Virus record (IMG/VR): IMGVR_UViG_3300043568_001008
Span: 1 to 29,035 of that record
DNA from: a virus
Reading direction: 5' to 3' (one strand)
Length of the DNA stretch: 29,035 bases
The number at the start of each line of letters is the position of its first letter. Within the stretch, counting starts at the first letter, position 1. Below are positions 20,886 through 27,644 of the stretch, in pieces. The notes beneath the pieces were generated by a model. The model saw nothing but the letters and a program-made list of their open reading frames with translations, did not search any database and was not told the DNA's origin. The translations under genes were made by a program, and so were the position numbers.

Positions 20886-21428
20886 ATGAAAAAATTTGAA
20901 TTAGAAGTCGTTCAAGACACAGACCCTGAAAGTCCTCGTACTTGGGATAACTTGGGTACAATGGTTTGTTTTCACAAAAGGTATGACTTGGGTGATAAGA
21001 CTGATTATCGTACGGAAGATTATGATAGTTGGGAAGAATTAAAAGAAGGTATCATTAAAAACGAAGGTGAAGTTGTTATCTTACCTTTGTATCTTTACGA
21101 CCACTCGGGTATAACTATATCCACAAGTTCGTTCAGTTGTCGTTGGGATAGTGGTCAAGTTGGTTTTATCTTTGTATCAAAGTATAAGATAAAGAAAGAA
21201 GGTATTGATGAAACAAAAGTTGAAGAATACCTTAAAGGTGAAGTTGAAACTTACGACCAATACCTTACGGGCGACGTTTGGGGTTATAAGGTATATGAAA
21301 TTGAAACTTGTGAATTAGGACACGAACATAAAAACGAAGTTGAAAGTAATTGGGGTATGTACGGACACGATGAATGTGAAAGTGAAGGGAAGTCCGTAAT
21401 AGAACATTGGGAAAAGATAGTTGTGTAG
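20886..21428 (+). CDS. Conserved phage protein of unknown function
   Basis: 180 residues. PESPRTWDNLGTMVCFHKRY, DLGDKTDYRT, VVILPLYLYDHSGITISTS, CRWDSGQVGFIFVSK and VETYDQYLTGDVWGYKVYEI form a motif set I recognise from a widespread family of uncharacterised phage and plasmid proteins. No known catalytic pattern. The last 40 residues are rich in Glu, His and Cys (ETCELGHEHKNEVES), perhaps metal-binding. Single-gene unit. Confidence 0.85.
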   Translation: MKKFELEVVQDTDPESPRTWDNLGTMVCFHKRYDLGDKTDYRTEDYDSWEELKEGIIKNEGEVVILPLYLYDHSGITISTSSFSCRWDSGQVGFIFVSKYKIKKEGIDETKVEEYLKGEVETYDQYLTGDVWGYKVYEIETCELGHEHKNEVESNWGMYGHDECESEGKSVIEHWEKIVV

Positions 21429-21455
21429 AAATACATAAGGTTGGAAAGGTGAAGA

Positions 21456-21484
21456 CCCTCGTAGAAATACGGGGGTTTTTTATT
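21456..21484 (+). terminator. Terminator of the CCCTCGTA-GAAA-TACGGGG type
   Basis: Stem CCCTCGTA / TACGGGGG with a GAAA tetraloop, then TTTTTTATTT. Confidence 0.9.
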
Positions 21485-21518
21485 TACGAGAAGTTTTGGT
21501 TCGGATCCCATCTGAATG

Positions 21519-21696
21519 TTGTTTGGCAGTTCGTATTACACTTACCTGATTCCCACAGCGCATGCGTTGAAACTTGTTTGGCATTTGCCAATCAATATCA
21601 CCACTGGACAGACATCCAAAATAAATGATCAATTTTGCCAAACAATATGTCCACTGGTCCTGAGCTGGAAATAAACTGGTTGAACATCGTATTACA
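21519..21696. repeat. Spacer with TTG(T/A)TTGGCA motifs
   Basis: TTGTTTGGCA at 21519 and 21574 (55 bp apart), TGCCAATCAATATC at 21586 (an inverted pair with the previous copy, 2-bp centre) and TGCCAAACAATAT at 21636 (50 bp on). CGTATTACA at 21532 and 21688. The two reverse copies are each followed by a CCACTGG block. No gene in 21485-21800. Confidence 0.8.
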
Positions 21697-21717
21697 TGTG
21701 GATAACTATGTGGATAA
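21697..21717 (+). promoter_or_regulatory. Two direct perfect DnaA boxes upstream of the ParB-like gene
   Basis: TGTGGATAA at 21697-21705 and 21709-21717. They occupy the place where other spacers have TTAACA-N5-TTAACA. The second continues into a TTTATT...ATATTCTAA segment shared with 17567 and 28090. Confidence 0.65.
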
Positions 21718-21742
21718 GTTTATTAAAATATATTCTAAATAA

Positions 21743-21776
21743 TTTGGAATATATAAAAAAATATTCCTTATCTTCG
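21743..21776 (+). promoter_or_regulatory. Promoter with inverted repeat between the boxes
   Basis: TTTG (21743-21746), 22 bp, TATCTTCG (21769-21776), then TGGTCTAA. The inverted repeat GGAATAT-N8-ATATTCC (21746-21767) fills the spacer, where a bound dimer would block polymerase. Confidence 0.7.
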
Positions 21777-21800
21777 TGGTCTAATCAAAAAATAATTTTT

Positions 21801-22568
21801 ATGTCACAACAAGACAAACAAGTAGGTTCTATCATAAAGACAACTTCTTATGATAGATACAAGTTCAACTCATTACAAAGAGTAACAAAAGAGAAACATG
21901 TAAAAGACTTAATGGAAAAGATGAAATCTCATGGATTCTTACCAAACAAGGCTATTAGTGTTAATGAAAAGAATGAAATCATTGACGGACACCACCGATA
22001 TTTGGCGGCTAAGTCATTAGGTATTCCAATGTTAATTCAAGTTTGTAAGGGTATGACACAAGATTCAATTATCCAAGCGAATCAGTTACAAGAGAATTGG
22101 AATAAACACGATTTTACAAACACCTACGCGATTCAAGGTAACCCTAACTATATCGCGTTAAAGGAGTTTATGGAAAAGTATCCTAAGTTTAAAATGACAC
22201 AAGCTTTAATCTTATTGGTAAATGAACCTAACGCTCACCCAAGAGCCAAAGTTTTCCAAAGTGGAGAATTTAAAATTGGTTCTATTAAAAAAGCTGAAGA
22301 AGTTGCTAAGAAGGTTGAAGAATTGGCGATACACCACCCTAAAGCTTATGGTTCTAAATGTATCTCAGCCTTAATGTGTTGTGAAATGAGATGTAAAGGA
22401 TTCTCATTCAAAGAATTCATTGAGAAGTTATCTAAATTCCCTGACAAATTAACCCCAAGTATTACAACTAAAGCTTACTTAGAGAAATTTGAAGAAGTTT
22501 ATAACTATCACAGAGCGAAGAAACAACAACTTAGACTAAGAGATTTATCTTCGGATTTTGAAAAATAA
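21801..22568 (+). CDS. ParB/Srx-fold N-terminal-domain protein
   Basis: 255 residues from the ATG at 21801; an in-frame ATG at 21696 lies upstream of the promoter and is rejected. The ParB-like core is at residues ~15-90: FNSLQRVTKEKHVKDLMEKM, KAISVNEKNEIIDGHHRYLA and AKSLGIPMLIQV. The IIDGHHRYLAA segment is the ParB/sulfiredoxin box that binds nucleotide (CTP or ATP) in ParB proteins. The C-terminal ~150 residues are helical and basic, with no clear ParB helix-turn-helix. Possible roles: DNA-binding regulator, partition-like protein or small-molecule-binding factor. DnaA boxes and a promoter palindrome suggest that it is regulated, perhaps by itself. Confidence 0.82.
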   Translation: MSQQDKQVGSIIKTTSYDRYKFNSLQRVTKEKHVKDLMEKMKSHGFLPNKAISVNEKNEIIDGHHRYLAAKSLGIPMLIQVCKGMTQDSIIQANQLQENWNKHDFTNTYAIQGNPNYIALKEFMEKYPKFKMTQALILLVNEPNAHPRAKVFQSGEFKIGSIKKAEEVAKKVEELAIHHPKAYGSKCISALMCCEMRCKGFSFKEFIEKLSKFPDKLTPSITTKAYLEKFEEVYNYHRAKKQQLRLRDLSSDFEK

Positions 22569-22595
22569 AATGTTTTGGTTAGTTGATAATAGGAG

Positions 22596-22628
22596 TCCTC
22601 ATCGTTAATTCGGTGGGGATTTTTTATT
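22596..22628 (+). terminator. Terminator of the ParB-like gene
   Basis: Stem TCCTCATCG / CGGTGGGGA (two G-U pairs), loop TTAATT, then TTTTTTATTT. Confidence 0.82.
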
Positions 22629-22760
22629 TGGTATAACACCTGTGGACATAAAATATATTGTTTGGCAAACGTATTACAACCCATCTTGAGTCAGTTTACT
22701 CAGTTAATGTTGTTTGGCATTTGCCAATCAATATCGGGGGATCGCAGCAGGTGGACACAT

Positions 22761-22792
22761 TTACATCAAATAGTGTATTATATTACACATTC
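22761..22792 (+). repeat. 32-bp perfect direct repeat, copy 1
   Basis: Starts TTACATCAAATAGTGTATTA and ends TTACACATTC; identical to 22822-22853, 61 bp downstream. Found only in this spacer. Confidence 0.85.
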
Positions 22793-22821
22793 GTTTGTCT
22801 TTTTATTATTCGTATTACATA

Positions 22822-22853
22822 TTACATCAAATAGTGTATTATATTACACATTC
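22822..22853 (+). repeat. 32-bp perfect direct repeat, copy 2
   Basis: Second copy, ending immediately before the TTAACA-N5-TTAACA element, so the tandem duplication is fresh or under selection. Confidence 0.85.
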
Positions 22854-22878
22854 TTTAACAAAGTGTTAACAACTATTA

Positions 22879-22909
22879 TTTGGTGAGTAATATAAAAAGA
22901 CTACCTTTA
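22879..22909 (+). promoter_or_regulatory. Bacteroidota-type promoter
   Basis: TTTG (22879-22882), 19 bp, TACCTTTA (22902-22909), then TGTTCTAAA. The ATG at 22928 follows. Confidence 0.75.
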
Positions 22910-22927
22910 TGTTCTAAATTAATTTAT

Positions 22928-23776
22928 ATGAACGAACAAGTAAAAACATTATTAGACAAAACCAACCTGAATTGGTCGGTACGTCAAGAGAACATTCAAA
23001 CCACAAGTGGTATTATTGTTCCAAACAAAAAGGCAATCGTTAGAGATGACAACAACATGATCGTTGGTTTGCATTCTGATGGTTATGTTCCTTATCAGAA
23101 CCATGAGTTGATGGACTTATTACATCAAGTATCGGGTAGAACGGGTTTAGAAATTCATCGTGGAGGTGAGTTCAAGGATGGCGGTCGTATCTACGTTCAA
23201 CTAAAAGGAAATGATTTGAAGTTAGGTAATGACAGAATTGAAGGTTTCTTAACGGGGGTGAATTCTTTTGATGGTTCAACATCATTAGCATTTGGTCATT
23301 CTAATACGACTATCAGTTGTATGAACACGTTCTTTAGAGTTATGAGTGGACTTCAAAACAAAGTTCGACACACAAAGTCTATGTCTTTAAAAGTTGAAGA
23401 CATCTGCAGACGTTTGGATATTGTTTTGCAAGAAGAGAAAGAAACATTCAGATTCATTACTGAATTGAGTGAAACACGTTTTGACGATTTGTTGAAGGAG
23501 AAGGTGACACGAAAATTGTTTGGCATCAAACCTGAAGTTGATTTAAATGATGAAGATGCGTTATCTACAAGAACACGTAATAACTTATCAAGATTCTACA
23601 TTGACTTAAATGGTGAGTTGTCTCAAAAGGGTGATAATATGTGGGGTTTATTTAGTGGTGTAACAAAATACACTACACACTCTTATAGTAAGAACGATAA
23701 TACCGAAGCAAAAATGTTCGGTGGTATTGGTCAAGTTGAACAAGAGATATTTTCAGATTTGGTTCATATGGTTTAA
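22928..23776 (+). CDS. DUF932 phage/plasmid-like protein
   Basis: 282 residues from the ATG at 22928; an upstream in-frame ATG at 22880 lies in the promoter. Residue blocks NKKAIVRDDNNMIVGLHSDG, YVPYQNHELMDLL, VQLKGNDLKLG, FLTGVNSFDGSTSLAFGHSN and ISCMNTFFRVM follow the DUF932 family (phage/plasmid-like protein), and WGLFSGVTKYTTH is its usual C-terminal block. The family is very common on mobile elements; its biochemical function is not settled. The gene contains one exact TTGTTTGGCA at 23516-23525, one of the few copies inside a gene. Confidence 0.88.
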   Translation: MNEQVKTLLDKTNLNWSVRQENIQTTSGIIVPNKKAIVRDDNNMIVGLHSDGYVPYQNHELMDLLHQVSGRTGLEIHRGGEFKDGGRIYVQLKGNDLKLGNDRIEGFLTGVNSFDGSTSLAFGHSNTTISCMNTFFRVMSGLQNKVRHTKSMSLKVEDICRRLDIVLQEEKETFRFITELSETRFDDLLKEKVTRKLFGIKPEVDLNDEDALSTRTRNNLSRFYIDLNGELSQKGDNMWGLFSGVTKYTTHSYSKNDNTEAKMFGGIGQVEQEIFSDLVHMV

Positions 23777-23805
23777 TAGTTAGGTTTGTGTTTTCCCCCT
23801 CCCGA

Positions 23806-23836
23806 CCCTCTACGAAAGTAGGGGGTTTTTTATTTT
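23806..23836 (+). terminator. Terminator of the DUF932 gene
   Basis: Stem CCCTCTAC / GTAGGGGG with a GAAA tetraloop, then TTTTTTATTTT. Confidence 0.88.
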
Positions 23837-23867
23837 ATCAAAATACGCACAGTGCCGGCGAGGAATA

Positions 23868-24039
23868 TTGTTTGGCAATCGTATTACAAATACTAGCGCC
23901 TGGTAAGCATTGTGATGTTGTTTGGCAACAGCGTATTACACTTGTTACCTTTTTATATAAATTAGTAACACTGCCAAACAATATCGTAGATCCGATCACA
24001 GGTATTACATCTGTTAATTTCTTTAACAAAGTTTTAACA
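23868..24039. repeat. Spacer with TTG(T/A)TTGGCA motifs and TTAACA pair
   Basis: TTGTTTGGCA at 23868 and 23918 (50 bp), TGCCAAACAATATC at 23972 (54 bp on). CGTATTACA follows each forward copy within 2-4 bp (23880, 23932) and GTATTACA at 24002. TTAACA-N5-TTAACA at 24023-24039. No gene in 23837-24096. Confidence 0.82.
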
Positions 24040-24045
24040 ATTCAA

Positions 24046-24077
24046 TTTGTTTGATAAAGAAAAAACAATTATCTTCG
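24046..24077 (+). promoter_or_regulatory. Bacteroidota-type promoter of the five-gene operon
   Basis: TTTG (24046-24049), 20 bp, TATCTTCG (24070-24077), then TGGTCTAAA. Confidence 0.75.
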
Positions 24078-24096
24078 TGGTCTAAACTTATTAAAC

Positions 24097-24354
24097 ATGG
24101 ACAAGAAAGAAATTACCCGACAACTACAAGAAGCTTCTAATTGGATTTATGAAATATCTAATTATGAAGAAAATAATGAACCACATATCAAAGATATGTT
24201 GGAGGGTATTCAAAATGCAATTAATAAATTATCTATGGATGTTATTGAAGTAGATGTTAGTTTTTATCACCCTGACGATGATGAAACCAAAAAGGTTTAT
24301 GATGAAGAAGGTATGAGAGAAGAATTTGAAAACAAATTAAAACAATTAATATGA
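24097..24354 (+). CDS. Small early-type protein, unknown function
   Basis: 85 residues, acidic and helical: an N-terminal helix (KEITRQLQEASNWIYEI), a second helix (IKDMLEGIQNAINKL), a strand (VIEVDVSFYHPDDDE) and a final helix. Not recognised. First gene of a five-gene operon in which every junction overlaps or nearly touches; its stop overlaps the next ATG by 4 nt (ATGA). Confidence 0.75.
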   Translation: MDKKEITRQLQEASNWIYEISNYEENNEPHIKDMLEGIQNAINKLSMDVIEVDVSFYHPDDDETKKVYDEEGMREEFENKLKQLI

Positions 24355-24605
24355 AACTACACATTTTAAAAATCCACGACAGGAATGACCACTTATCTGA
24401 TGATTTTTTTCTTACTATTCCATTCTTAAGAGATAGAGTGGTAAAAGATTGGTATGATATATGGAATGAATCAACTATTACCAAACAACAAATAATCGAG
24501 AGTGATGAATTGTTATTCGACTATATGGATAGTTTTGGTTATGATGTTGAAACCATTTTAACAATCACCGAACACGACATTAATCAAGTTTTAAATAAAG
24601 TATAA
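24351..24605 (+). CDS. Small early-type protein, unknown function
   Basis: 84 residues. MKLHILKIHDRNDHLSDDF, LTIPFLRDRVVKDWYD and YDVETILTITEHDINQVLN are visible segments of a mixed alpha/beta protein. Not recognised. It overlaps the upstream stop by 4 nt and the downstream ATG by 1 nt, which supports translational coupling. Confidence 0.75.
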   Translation: MKLHILKIHDRNDHLSDDFFLTIPFLRDRVVKDWYDIWNESTITKQQIIESDELLFDYMDSFGYDVETILTITEHDINQVLNKV

Positions 24606-24844
24606 TGATAGTAGAACTAAAATCCGTCGCATCAGTAATCGACACAGAAACCAAGATTGTTTATCCCAAATATGAGATGGGAGGGTTCGACAAATTGTCT
24701 GGCAGACATCTCGACGATTTGGATAAGAAGTTTGTGGATGAGATATCCGAAGCTGATATCACACTAATTAACGAATCACTTAAACCAAAAGTAGACCCAT
24801 ACGACGATTTGTTTCGTAAGGTGGGTGTAAGAAATAAATTTTAA
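24605..24844 (+). CDS. Small early-type protein, unknown function
   Basis: 79 residues, MIVELKSVASVIDTETKIV at the start. It reads as a strand pair followed by a helix (LDDLDKKFVDEISEAD) and a basic tail (LFRKVGVRNKF). Not recognised. It overlaps the upstream stop by 1 nt. Confidence 0.72.
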   Translation: MIVELKSVASVIDTETKIVYPKYEMGGFDKLSGRHLDDLDKKFVDEISEADITLINESLKPKVDPYDDLFRKVGVRNKF

Positions 24845-24847
24845 GTT

Positions 24848-25141
24848 ATGAAAAATAATGATAGAATAATTGAGTTATTGGATGAGTTGAATACTTTGAC
24901 TTTAAATGATTTTTTAGATAATTTGAAGTGGGAAGATATTAAACACTACAAATATAAACAGCCATCAGGTACTCCAATATATAGACATTTTGTTACCATA
25001 CCACAATATTATCCGAAGGGTACTAAAGATATTAGATATCGTTGTAAACCCATTTATGGTGGTAGAATGGATGAAGTGGATTTAAACAATATTAATTATA
25101 GGTCATATGTAATTACTAAAATTAAAAATAAACTAACATGA
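24848..25141 (+). CDS. Small early-type protein, unknown function
   Basis: 97 residues: an N-terminal helix (NNDRIIELLDELNTLTLN) followed by aromatic-rich strands (FVTIPQYYPKGTKDIRYRC, YVITKIKNKLT). Basic overall. Not recognised. It overlaps the next gene by 4 nt (ATGA). Confidence 0.74.
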   Translation: MKNNDRIIELLDELNTLTLNDFLDNLKWEDIKHYKYKQPSGTPIYRHFVTIPQYYPKGTKDIRYRCKPIYGGRMDEVDLNNINYRSYVITKIKNKLT

Positions 25142-25422
25142 AAACATTTGAATTCTTTTTAGACCAAAAGGTTACCACGTGGATGAGAACCGACTTTGAA
25201 GTTAAGGCTAACGACTTAAATGAGGCAGTTAAGATTGCCAAACAAATGTATGAAGACGGAGACCTTGAACAGATTAGTTGGGAAGAGATTATGGATACAA
25301 AGGAAGTATTACAACCAAAGGATAATGGTGGTGAATCTACGGCTGAGATATACAATATGAATCAGTTGGGTGATGTATTAGAAGTTTTCTCTAATAAAGT
25401 TGACCAAGTCAAAAATTTTTAG
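25138..25422 (+). CDS. Small acidic early-type protein, unknown function
   Basis: 94 residues. The start MKTFEFFLDQKVTTWMRTD and the motif VKANDLNEAVKIAKQMYEDG match the small 'strand - helix (EAxxxA)' pattern seen in many phage early proteins of about 60-90 residues that resemble DpnD/PcfM-type domains; this is a tentative family call. The tail is acidic. It is the last gene of the operon; a UACG-loop terminator follows. Confidence 0.74.
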   Translation: MKTFEFFLDQKVTTWMRTDFEVKANDLNEAVKIAKQMYEDGDLEQISWEEIMDTKEVLQPKDNGGESTAEIYNMNQLGDVLEVFSNKVDQVKNF

Positions 25423-25468
25423 TATATTATATAGTGTTTAATAATTAAGTGTTTGGTTAGTTGTACAA

Positions 25469-25496
25469 TGGAGATCTACGGATCTCCATTTTTATT
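25469..25496 (+). terminator. Terminator with TACG (UNCG) loop
   Basis: Perfect 8-bp stem TGGAGATC / GATCTCCA closed by TACG (UACG in RNA, an extra-stable tetraloop), then TTTTTATT. Confidence 0.92.
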
Positions 25497-25525
25497 AGAT
25501 GTAATACCAGTAATGGGCCTGGTGA

Positions 25526-25539
25526 GATATTGTTTGGCA
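25526..25539 (+). repeat. Single GATATTGTTTGGCA motif
   Basis: One full-length copy in a short spacer, preceded by CCTGGTGA. This spacer (25497-25661) lacks both GTATTACA and the TTAACA pair, the most stripped-down example. Confidence 0.7.
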
Positions 25540-25607
25540 AGATCTGTTTAACTTTTTTGATTAAATCTTCCACATATAATAAAAAAATAAATAATTTAAA
25601 AAATTTG

Positions 25608-25638
25608 TTGGTTTGTATTAAAATATGTATTACCTTTG
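25608..25638 (+). promoter_or_regulatory. Bacteroidota-type promoter
   Basis: TACCTTTG (25631-25638) is an exact TAnnTTTG. TTGG at 25608-25611 lies 20 bp upstream as a partial -33 box; a second TTTG at 25612 is too close. Confidence 0.6.
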
Positions 25639-25661
25639 TACTTCATTAAATCCGTATAATT

Positions 25662-25838
25662 ATGACCACGAAGATAATTTTATCTCCAAGTAAAAAAACG
25701 TACGATGTTTGGTATTCCAATAACGGCAATACTTTCGTATTACACAAGAGTTTTAAATCAATAGACGAAGCGATTAAAGAGACGACTATAATAAATGGTT
25801 CTTTAAAGTTATTTAAAGACGTATTACAAAATAAATAG
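25662..25838 (+). CDS. 58-aa protein, possible single-gene cassette
   Basis: Reads MTTKIILSPSKKTYDVWYS at the start and LKLFKDVLQNK at the end, with FKSIDEAIKETTI as a likely helix. It is basic. Not recognised, but the layout strand-strand-helix resembles other small early proteins here. A promoter with an exact -7 box lies 23 nt upstream and a strong terminator 27 nt downstream, which supports a real gene. The sequence contains CGTATTACA twice (25736, 25820) and GATGTTTGGTATT, close to the spacer motif. Confidence 0.7.
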   Translation: MTTKIILSPSKKTYDVWYSNNGNTFVLHKSFKSIDEAIKETTIINGSLKLFKDVLQNK

Positions 25839-25865
25839 AGAAGGTGGGTTAGTAAGTTTAGTTAG

Positions 25866-25896
25866 ATCCCTCGTAGAAGTACGGGGGATTTTTTTG
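25866..25896 (+). terminator. Terminator of the CCCTCGTA-GAAG-TACGGGG type
   Basis: Stem ATCCCTCGTA / TACGGGGGAT with loop GAAG, then seven T. Confidence 0.9.
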
Positions 25897-25937
25897 CGCT
25901 GAAGTAGCTGTGCAAATTTCTAGCGCAGCACAGCACC

Positions 25938-26105
25938 GATATTGTTTGGCAATTTAAGTTTTATTGATAATCAACGAGTTATGTTTGCCAAACAAATTCC
26001 CCCTGTGCGCCTCTGCTGGATTTTACAGCGCAAATGTTGCCAATCAATATCAGCCAGCTGCGCCTACCAGTTTTTCTGGTAAAATCCTTTAGCAAAAATT
26101 TAACA
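25938..26105. repeat. Spacer with TTG(T/A)TTGGCA motifs and TTAACA-like pair
   Basis: GATATTGTTTGGCA at 25938, TGCCAAACAA at 25986, TGCCAATCAATATC at 26038 (52 bp on) and TTAGCA-N5-TTAACA at 26089-26105. It is unusually rich in GCGC/TGTGC-type GC segments between motifs. No gene in 25897-26180. Confidence 0.8.
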
Positions 26106-26123
26106 AAAAATACTTGGATTATT

Positions 26124-26156
26124 TTTGGTGGTATAAAAATAAAAAGTTTATCTTTG
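26124..26156 (+). promoter_or_regulatory. Bacteroidota-type promoter
   Basis: TTTG (26124-26127), 21 bp, TATCTTTG (26149-26156), then TATCCTAAA. Confidence 0.75.
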
Positions 26157-26180
26157 TATCCTAAACTTAAAAATTATATT

Positions 26181-26777
26181 ATGGGAACAAGAAATTTAAC
26201 AATGGTAATCTCCAATGGAGAAACAAAAGTAGCACAATACGGACAATGGGATGGATACCCATCAGGTAATGGTCTTATTGTGTTAGAGTTCTTACAAACA
26301 ACCAATTTGGAAGAATTTAAAAAGAAACTAAACAAAGTTTTCTTTACAAACGGAAACAAAGAAAAAGAAATTCAGAATTGGTTAAAGACTATTGGATGTG
26401 AGAATGGTTGGATGACAGGAGACCAGTCAAAGTTATATCAAGAGAAGTATCCATACCTCACAAGAGATAATGGTGCAAGAATTCTCGAAATGATTAGAGA
26501 TGGTGAAGAAGATGAGATTTGGATTACCGATAGTACAGACTTCGCAGGTGATAGTTTATTCTGTGAGTGGGCTTATCTTGTAGATTTGGATAAGAATGTA
26601 TTAGAAGTTTATGAGGGTTTTAATAAAGAACCACTAACAATAGAGGATAGGTTCTTTAATCTAACTGATAAAGAAAGTGAGTATCACCCAATCAAATTGA
26701 TTAAATCTTATCAGTTAAATAATTTACCATTTGAGGACGAGTTCCTAAATGATTTTAAACAAGAACAAGAAAATTAA
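26181..26777 (+). CDS. Conserved phage protein (MGTRNLT family), unknown function
   Basis: 198 residues from the ATG at 26181; an in-frame ATG at 26034 would read through the spacer motifs and promoter. MGTRNLTMVISNGETKVAQY and GQWDGYPSGNGLIVLEFLQ are a start I recall from uncharacterised phage and bacterial proteins; EIWITDSTDFAGDSLFCEWA and YLVDLDKNVLEVYEG follow. These suggest a self-contained alpha/beta domain, function unknown. First gene of a run ending at 28123, 5 nt before the Api92-like gene. Confidence 0.82.
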   Translation: MGTRNLTMVISNGETKVAQYGQWDGYPSGNGLIVLEFLQTTNLEEFKKKLNKVFFTNGNKEKEIQNWLKTIGCENGWMTGDQSKLYQEKYPYLTRDNGARILEMIRDGEEDEIWITDSTDFAGDSLFCEWAYLVDLDKNVLEVYEGFNKEPLTIEDRFFNLTDKESEYHPIKLIKSYQLNNLPFEDEFLNDFKQEQEN

Positions 26778-26782
26778 TTATC

Positions 26783-27448
26783 ATGCCAAACTGGTGTAAT
26801 AACAACATAACAATAAGTGGTGATGAGGGTACAATTCGTACTCTCACCGCCGTTCTTAAGAGTATTAAGACTTCAGATGAAGAACAAAGTAATAATGTCT
26901 TCCAATCCCTTATAGGGTTACCCCAACATATGTCTGAAGGTGATTACAAAGAGAAGTGGTACGATACTAACATTGAATGGTTCGGTACTAAATGGGACAT
27001 CTCATATAGTGAGGATATGTTTACATTTACCAAAGATGAAATCAGTTTCTTCTGTGAAACGGCTTGGTCACCACCAATTCCATTCCTACAGAACTTATGT
27101 GAGATGTACAAGGTGAATGCACACCTGTTCTATTCTGAAGGCGGTGTTGGATTCGCAGGTGAAACAACATTTAATTGGACAAAACCTGACTACTCCGCTG
27201 GTGAAGTTGAAGGTGAATTAGAAGTATATGACGACGAATGTGGATACCTCGAGGGAATATACAAATACTCAAGAGAGGAGTTTTGGTCTGAAGTTGAAAG
27301 TAGAGTAGATTGTATATTGGATGAGGAACAAACATTAGAAGACTTCATATCCGAGTTCGACTTCGTATCTGATGAAGACAAGGAAGAATTAACAAGATTA
27401 TATAACGAAACAATTAAAGAAAATGACGAAGAATCCGAAGGTGAGTAA
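26783..27448 (+). CDS. Api92-like ferredoxin-fold protein
   Basis: 221 residues. MPNWCNNNITISGDEGTI is the start of the Api92-like/DUF1281 family (MPNWxxNxxxIxG), a small ferredoxin-like domain in phages and plasmids. NIEWFGTKWDISYSEDMF and FFCETAWSPPIPFLQNLCEM are also characteristic (tryptophan-rich middle). The last 60 residues are strongly acidic. Function unknown; family known from phage APSE and many mobile elements. It overlaps the next gene by 26 nt. Confidence 0.85.
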   Translation: MPNWCNNNITISGDEGTIRTLTAVLKSIKTSDEEQSNNVFQSLIGLPQHMSEGDYKEKWYDTNIEWFGTKWDISYSEDMFTFTKDEISFFCETAWSPPIPFLQNLCEMYKVNAHLFYSEGGVGFAGETTFNWTKPDYSAGEVEGELEVYDDECGYLEGIYKYSREEFWSEVESRVDCILDEEQTLEDFISEFDFVSDEDKEELTRLYNETIKENDEESEGE

Positions 27449-27644
27449 GACCACCTATCCCGAAAAACAACTGACTCAACAAGAGTGGTTCGAACAATTT
27501 GGTGTGGCAAGTGCGTACACCAAACCAACTCCATACTATGGAGGCAATGAGTTCAACACCCGAGTCTTTCTCGGAGGAATGACCAGGCCGAATTGGTTTG
27601 GCAAAATTATTAACATATTAAATCCATTATCATGGGCAAATTAA
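27423..27644 (+). CDS. Small protein, possibly spacer-derived
   Basis: 73 residues, MTKNPKVSKTTYPEKQLTQ at the start and NWFGKIINILNPLSWAN at the end. Not recognised. It overlaps the upstream gene by 26 nt and the downstream one by 13 nt in other frames. The codons for NWFGKI contain TTGGTTTGGCA (27593-27603), almost the spacer motif. It has good operon context, but a recent origin is possible. Confidence 0.62.
   Translation: MTKNPKVSKTTYPEKQLTQQEWFEQFGVASAYTKPTPYYGGNEFNTRVFLGGMTRPNWFGKIINILNPLSWAN

Larger units (their letters stand above)
22636..22871. repeat. Spacer with TTG(T/A)TTGGCA motifs and TTAACA pair
   Basis: TTGTTTGGCA at 22658 and 22710 (52 bp apart) and TGCCAATCAATATC at 22722, an inverted pair with the second. 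The outer flanks carry CACCTG (left) and CAGGTG (right). CGTATTACA at 22670 and 22811. TTAACA-N5-TTAACA at 22855-22871. No gene in 22629-22927. Confidence 0.8.

Noticed and set aside
21696-21800. Longer N-terminus for the ParB-like protein from ATG at 21696
   Set aside because: The extension covers two DnaA boxes, an operator-like repeat and the promoter, and is not protein-like.
26034-26180. Longer start for the MGTRNLT-family protein
   Set aside because: Would translate a reverse spacer motif, the TTAACA pair and the promoter.
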